A program made the position numbers and the translations under genes. Of a stretch of DNA of 64,000 bases, positions 58,312 through 64,000 are shown in pieces. Source of the stretch: Fremontodendron californicum (lineage: Eukaryota; Streptophyta; Magnoliopsida; Malvales; Malvaceae). Each line of letters opens with the position of its first letter. The first letter of the stretch is position 1. The notes under the pieces were generated by a model. It was not told the DNA's origin. It did not search any database and was given only the letters and a program-made list of their open reading frames with translations. Location: positions 11,398,501 to 11,462,500 of the forward strand of contig JAULJL010000011.1 in the NCBI GenBank assembly GCA_030761205.1. Direction: 5' to 3'.

Positions 58312-61006
58312 TGTCACATCCCAACTCCGGGAGTGTGATCGGCCAAAGACAAGTATATACCCTTGCCTCCGAAGCCTTAACCATTCATCTAACTAACGAA
58401 ATTTCGGCATGACCTCGCCCGATAAGGGGGGTTTATCGAACTTGCAAAACATGCAACACAATAATAATAGCACATGACATCCCTGTTAGGACACCTCCTA
58501 CTAGGGAGTAACCGAGATGCCCCGCAGCAGACGTACAAAGTGAACCACAATGCATATATTTATATACAATACCAAAAATATACACAACAATCTCGGTCTC
58601 CGACCGGATAACTACATGACACATAATACAACATACTTAGACAAAATAACATATGACATCCGTAGGTGACTGTGCACGGTTCCTCCATCAAGCAACGAAT
58701 CAACTCGTCAAAACAGTACCAAGCTCACCCACTATCGATCACGAGCAAGCTGGCGGGGTGGATGAGGGACCGAGTCGATCAGTATCTGAAAAAGAAAAAT
58801 AACTAAAGGGTGAGTCATAAGGACCCAGTGAGCAAACGCGAAATCAGTAAAGTCTATGGAAAAGACTCACAAATTATATTAACGAATATCACCTGGATGT
58901 TTCTATCCAACATCAAAAACAACTATAACATCCGGTAGGGTCCGTAGACTCCTACAAACCGGTAGGGCTCGAAAGCTCTTACAAAACCGGTAGGGCACGA
59001 AGGCTCCTACAAAACCGGTAGGGCACGAAGGCTTCTACAAAATTGGTAGCGCTCAATGGCAGCCTACAAATCCGGTTGGGCAAAATGGTAGCCTAAAAAT
59101 CTGGTAGGGCACAATAGCAGCCTACAAATCCGGTAGGGCACAATGGTAGCCGACAAATCCGGTATAACTTAACATTACAATAAACTTGCATCACATAGCA
59201 TTTAAATAAGCATACTAGCAAAGAACAATGTGGCGTCATACGGTCGACCACTTATACGACAATTTCGGATTATTATGTAATCATCACTTGTCCATTCCTT
59301 GGACCTTTTTCTCACGTCTTTACGAGAACTTGATATTATAAGATAATTCTACGTTATACATTCATACAATCACAGCCAGTATGTCATAACATAATCTAAC
59401 GATCCTACATCTATCGCAACACGTTTACTCACTGTGCGCTAAGCTGAAGAAATTGGATCCTCGTGCTCTGGGGCTTTTTCAACCACGGACTCAGCTAATC
59501 TGCGCTCCTAGTACATAAACAATAATTTCATAAATATTTTATAAATTTGGAAATATTCACAATATCCAAATTGTAACTAATTCGCTACTATCCGAAAATC
59601 TACAACTTAGCTATTTAAACTTTATAATTTCTCAGATGGAAATCCGGAACAACGATCAACTAGAAAGTTGCTCCCCCAAGCCTAGGAAAGCTAACGGTGG
59701 CCTCGGATGGTGGTGGAAGTAGCGGCACAAGGTGGTTGGCCAACATGGTGAATTCGGCCAAGCTTAGGTTTCCAACTCCAAGCCATTTTTTCACTCAACC
59801 AACCGCAAATAATAGATGTAGAGGTTGATTTAGGACTACTCATGGTGGTGGTTTAAGGTGGTGACTATGTTGGAAACCACCTAAGGCAAAAATGGCCATA
59901 AGAGAAACACATAGTTTCTCATGATTTCTTGAAAAACTAACACCAAATAAGTAATCCCTACCTTCTAGATAGTAGAACTATGTGTTTTATTGGCTTGGTG
60001 ATGAGTAGAAATCAAGAGATCAAGCTTACAAGCTTTTGGTTATGGAGTTTTCTTCAGTTTGGTTAGGTTTTCTCAAGGTTGAAGAAGAAAAACCCCTAAA
60101 GCATGAAAAAATGAAGGTCACGGCTTAACATGTGCTTCTTGGCTGATTTTTATGGCCATTTACCAAGCCAAATGACAAAAAATACCCCTTTTAGCCAACT
60201 TTTTTTTTTTAGTGCCTAAATGGGGCTCACGTGAAATTTTTACGTTCGGAAGATCGTTTTTCACTTGGCTCAGCACAAATGTGTTTAAAATATCATTTTA
60301 CACTAGTATGCAAGTTTTTGTAATTTTCTGATATCCCGAACATCAAATCCGGGCCCCGTACCGTTTACGGGTCAACGTTAAGACTTTTTCGGTTTTATCT
60401 CCGATTCTCATTCTAATTTCACCAACTTCTTTCTAACTTCATTTTATGACCATATGAATCCATTTATTTACTTAAAACCTTTTTCGGACCTTCCCGTGGC
60501 CAGTTTCGGATTTTCACTACTTTAAGTTAACTAAAGGCATATCCGCTTTCCACTTTACTTTTTGAGTAAAAAAATGTCAGAATTTCAATCTAAGCATCAT
60601 ATTGAGATCCTCTATGATCATAGAGTCTATTGATACCATATTCGAACCAAAAATAAAATATTGGTTAAAATGACCAAAATACCCTTGGTTCATATTTTAT
60701 CGGTTTTGTGCCGATTAGATTTTCCAATAATCCTGATCAGTAATATATCACATTTTAACACTATGTGAAGTTAAAAAACCAAATTTTATGGACTTTACAT
60801 TGTCTCGATTTCGATTCCAAACTCGTGGTCAATTTAAGGCTAAATCTCTCAAATAGCCGATTAAACCCCTTATTGTAAAAATTATTAATATAACAATAAG
60901 ACCAAATGGTAGTGTGCTTTGTATACAAGCATACATAAACTTGATTCACTGTCTATGAATTATTTAAAGAGACCCGAGTCGATCTCTGTCTTACGAGGGT
61001 CTTACA
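58312..61006 (-). repeat. 5' LTR of element D
   Basis: 2695 bp, uninterrupted. It contains the hairpin minisatellite at about 58928-59165. It gives the empty-site sequence for both element C (near 59608) and the MULE (near 60625). Confidence 0.92.
58928..59165 (-). repeat. LTR minisatellite, element D 5' LTR
   Basis: About eight units of the CCTACAAA...CCGGTAGGGC hairpin repeat. Confidence 0.87.
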
Positions 61007-61090
61007 GATAGGTCCATACGTTGAGTCGTGCATCGATTTACGATCCGTACTCGACCCGCTCGAGAATAAAAGGTGAAAAAAGATAAAACG
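61007..61090. repeat. Continuation of the 120-bp satellite array
   Basis: The phrase GGTCCATACGTTGAGTCG and the following ATCCGTACTCGACCCGCTCG match the array core at 35560-36967. This shows the far side of the element D insertion. Confidence 0.75.
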
Positions 61091-61731
61091 AACTTGCTGC
61101 TAACACATGTGAGAAAATCGATCCCACGAGAGAATAAAATATAAACCATAATTTTATTTTTTTATTTATTATTTTTTACCTTCTATAAATAAAAATATAC
61201 AATAAAGCCTAAATATTTAAAAAATATATAAAAATAACATTTAAAAATATATTTATATTACGTAATTTATAAATAAATAATTATAATAAATTTAATTTTT
61301 ATAATTAACAAAATTTAATTATATAAATACTATTACAATTAAAAATTATTATTTAATAAATATAATTTATTATTATTAATTAATTAAAAATTAAAAAAAA
61401 ATTTAAAAAAACCCCGACAAGACGGGCTCTTTTTTCTAGTCTAAAGAAATATCTCACTTCTAAGATTAAGAATCTAGATTCCGAAGTTGAACTAATTTGG
61501 TATTTTATCTTTCATTTTTCTATGTGCTTATTGTGTTGTTTTTCCTTTTTAATAATAAGATGTCTATTTAATAATTTTATTGTTTATTATTTTTTACATT
61601 CTACTATTATTTAATTTTATTTTTAATTATCTTTCTATTTCTTATACTTTAGACTGGAACAAATAAATTGGATCAAAGAAAAAGATAAATTCGGATAGAA
61701 ATTAATTGAATTAAAGAAAAAGATAAGTTTG
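61091..61731. other. AT-rich spacer, no gene seen
   Basis: Very AT-rich with long A and T runs and no supportable ORF. A local GC patch (CCCCGACAAGACGGGC, near 61412) is the only departure. Confidence 0.6.
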
Positions 61732-62190
61732 TAGGGGTGAATATTCGGTCGGTTTGATTTTAAAATTTTGAAAATCGATTAAATCGGCTAAATTTATAAA
61801 ATGATCGAATCGACCGATAAAGAATCCTAAAATCGAAAAAATCAAAATTGACTTAAGTCGGTCGGTTCGGTCGGTTTAATCAGTTTGAACTATTTTAAAA
61901 ATAAATGTATATTATATATTATTATATAATATAAATGATATATTATATTATATATACTTTTAAATTATTATATAAATATATTTTATTTTATATTATATAT
62001 AAAATAAAATTAAAAGGTCCGTTAATTCGGTTTATTCAGTTATCAATTTAAAAATCGATAACCGATCGAACTAACTGAATAAACCGATTTTTATAATCAA
62101 TTAATTTCAAAACCAAAATCTAACCAAATTAACCAAATTTGATCGGTTCGATTAATTAAATAGTTTCAAGTCGATTAATTCTCACCCCTA
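61732..62190. mobile_element. hAT-like non-autonomous element, 459 bp
   Basis: Ends TAGGGGTGAATATTCGGTCG and, on the minus strand, TAGGGGTGAGAATTAATCGA form inverted repeats. Flanks TAAGTTTG (61724-61731) and TAAGTAGG (62191-62198) match at 6 of 8, consistent with an old hAT target duplication. The interior is rich in TCGGTCGGTT / AACCGA words and has no ORF. Confidence 0.78.
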
Positions 62191-62194
62191 TAAG

Positions 62195-64000
62195 TAGGGC
62201 TGAGCGTTCGATCGAATCGAGTCAAAAAAATTCGGATTAGTCGAGTTGACGAGTCCTATTTTATCAACCGAACTGAATTTGAAATTTTAACGAATCGAGT
62301 CGAGTGAAAAGAAATTCGAGTCGAGTCAAATCGAATAAATTTATTCGAGTTACAATAAATTTTTAATTATATTTAAACATGATAAAACAAGTTCTATAAA
62401 ATTTTCAATTGTCTATTACATTTTAAGCATCATAGAGAAAAGTATGATGATAAGTTGATGAAACAGAACTTGTCACTAAATCAGATTCTAAAGTTCAGTC
62501 TTAGCTTCTCCTATTTTTGATATAATATACTTGATAGAATATACGTAACGTACGTTTCACGTTGTATAGTCTTATATACCCATTAAAATGTAATATGTAC
62601 CCATCGTATATATTTTGTTGAAAGGAATCATAAGGAAAGCTCCCTCACTAGAAGATACAACATGCAATGATAACTTGGCTAAATCTAGCTTTGATAACTA
62701 CAAGTTTTTTGTTAGTACAAGCAGGCAGCATTTTTTTTATCAGAAATGCAATGCAATGCAATTATCATCATTCTTCCTCTGGCTCTTCTTCTTGGCGAAG
62801 ATTTTCCCTGTTGTCATGAGCCCAAAATCCTCGCACATCTATCAGCATGCTGGCCACCGCCCACCCTGTTTACAAGCTAGGAGGTCAGCCAATGTTATCC
62901 TCAATGGATCAACTGGCTTCACCATATCCCATATTTCATCCCTCACATCCTCGATATACAATTCATTGTTTCCCCCTTCAATCCATTTCTGGTGTACATC
63001 TCTGTTTTAAGAGTCAAATCAGAAAATTCTTTCAGCTATTAATGGATTCTTAAAAATGTTTTAAAATAAATCAGTAATACTAAAGATCAGATTTGGAGCC
63101 TTGGTTTAAACATTGGTTCAGTGCTTTTCTTTGAAGCCGTGGTTTCTACAATATAGAGATTAAAAAAAATCAGTATTAAACAAAAGTTTTTTTACAGTAA
63201 ACACAAATTATTGGATCAAATTTGAAGTACAACAAGAAAATTTAGAAGTAAAATAACATCAAACCTATCTATAGGCATAAGAAAACAACAATCCCACTAA
63301 TCAAAATAAGCATAAAAGCAAAACCTATTAAAAATTTCACATTAACAAACATCTTCAATCTTGTTCAAGACTTCAAGGGTGTCCCAGAATCTAAAAGTAC
63401 TAATTTTTAGGTCTTAAAAGTAATACAATTGAAGCCAAACATTTCAACACAAGAAAAGTAAACAAGCATTATTGTTATAAAACATGCTGAATTAAAAGAT
63501 TGCCCAACAAAAAAATGAAAAGCACAAGATATGTAGTATGTACCTTCTAGAATGCAGATTTTATTGTGTATTGATTTGAGAGAATTGGGACAAGGTGAGA
63601 GACAGAGAGAGAAGAACTAACAAAGCAGGAGGTCTCGGATTAGGGAAGAAGAGGGAAAATGGAATACCAAGATCGATGTTAATGCAAAGGGAATCACAGT
63701 CAAAGTGAGGCTAGGGTTCGAAAGAGGGAAAAGAAAAATGGGTGGTTTGTTGAATGAAGTTTTGCTAAAGAAAAGTTAAAACGTAAAGGAAAAAACCAGC
63801 CTAACCCCAAAACGAGGTCGTATAGTTTAAGTTTTTTTTCGGATTTTCGGTTAATTCGAGTTGTATAAATCAAATCCGAGCTAAACTATATAACTCGAAT
63901 TAATTAGTCGAATTGATCCGAAAACTCGAATAACTCGAATAAATCGAACTATTTAATTTGAAATTTAAAATTTTTCTCGATTTTTCGAATCGAGTCGGAT
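62195..64000. mobile_element. Left end of a second hAT-like element, cut by the window edge
   Basis: It starts TAGGGCTGAGCGTTCGATCG, followed by TCGAGTC/TTCGAGT-rich subterminal repeats to about 62360. Matching AACTCGAAT/CGAATCGAGTC repeats reappear in inverted form at 63840-64000. The right terminus would lie just beyond the window. The interior (about 62400-63800) has no transposase. It contains an ORF at 62615-63010 (131 aa) and another reading across the same bases; I recognise neither. The 3' part near 63540-63780 is purine-rich and looks like gene-derived sequence. Confidence 0.5.

Larger units (their letters stand above)
36968..61006 (-). mobile_element. Element D: Ty3/gypsy chromovirus, minus strand, relative of element A, carrying two nested insertions
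   Basis: Ends are TGTCACATCCC and AGGGTCTTACA, the reverse complement of element A ends. Flanking pentamers GGTAG (36963-36967) and GATAG (61007-61011) match at 4 of 5. In its own sense: 5' LTR 58312-61006, primer site, gag, pol, chromodomain, polypurine tract, 3' LTR 36968-53396. The 3' LTR contains element C and a MULE. Gag and pol are broken by frameshifts and stops. The satellite array on both sides shows that it jumped into that array. Confidence 0.93.

Overview
This window is plant nuclear DNA, most likely from a dicot. The evidence is a spliced nuclear gene for a predicted plastid DUF177/YceD protein, plant-type Ty3/gypsy retrotransposons (one family with a chromodomain and an initiator-Met tRNA primer site, one Athila-like with an Asp-tRNA primer site), a Mutator-like element carrying a plant mobile domain (PMD) gene, hAT-like elements and very AT-rich spacers. 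The text is assembled by eye; no alignment or database search was run.

Layout. 1-2832: AT-rich spacer with a weak hAT-like candidate and a TTCGTG-rich repeat. 2833-26845: element A, a plus-strand chromovirus with long LTRs and a 5-bp target duplication that matches at 4 of 5 bases. Its 5' LTR is split by an unclassified element (4077-9005, exact 5-bp duplication) that carries intron-less fragments of three host genes (AGO1-like, PUX10/FAF2-like, PSI-like DUF668). Its integrase is split by element B (14863-23514), a young minus-strand Athila-like non-autonomous retrotransposon. 26846-31740: repeat-rich spacer with a possible Helitron 3' end and a foldback MITE. 32569-34763: the one clear host gene, two exons. 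35560-36967, continued at 61007: a roughly 120-bp satellite array containing a 250-bp hAT MITE. 36968-61006: element D, a minus-strand relative of A that interrupts the satellite. Its 3' LTR holds element C (38080-47676, Athila-like, minus strand) and a PMD-carrying MULE (48705-53009). 61091-64000: AT-rich spacer with one complete hAT-like element and the left end of another.

The most striking observation concerns elements B and C. Both carry, between the gag/pol remnant and the 3' LTR, an intron-less open reading frame of 215 aa for a LOG-family protein (cytokinin riboside 5'-monophosphate phosphoribohydrolase) in the same sense as the retrotransposon. Upstream of it lies an unrecognised basic, Cys-rich ORF. 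The two elements share the U3/promoter part of their LTRs but not the remainder, and neither encodes reverse transcriptase. They look like a mobile family that has carried a cytokinin-activation gene through more than one transposition. The other notable systems are the triple-gene chimera inside the 4077-9005 element and the MULE whose only gene is an apparently intact four-exon PMD protein, flanked by long terminal inverted repeats full of palindromes.
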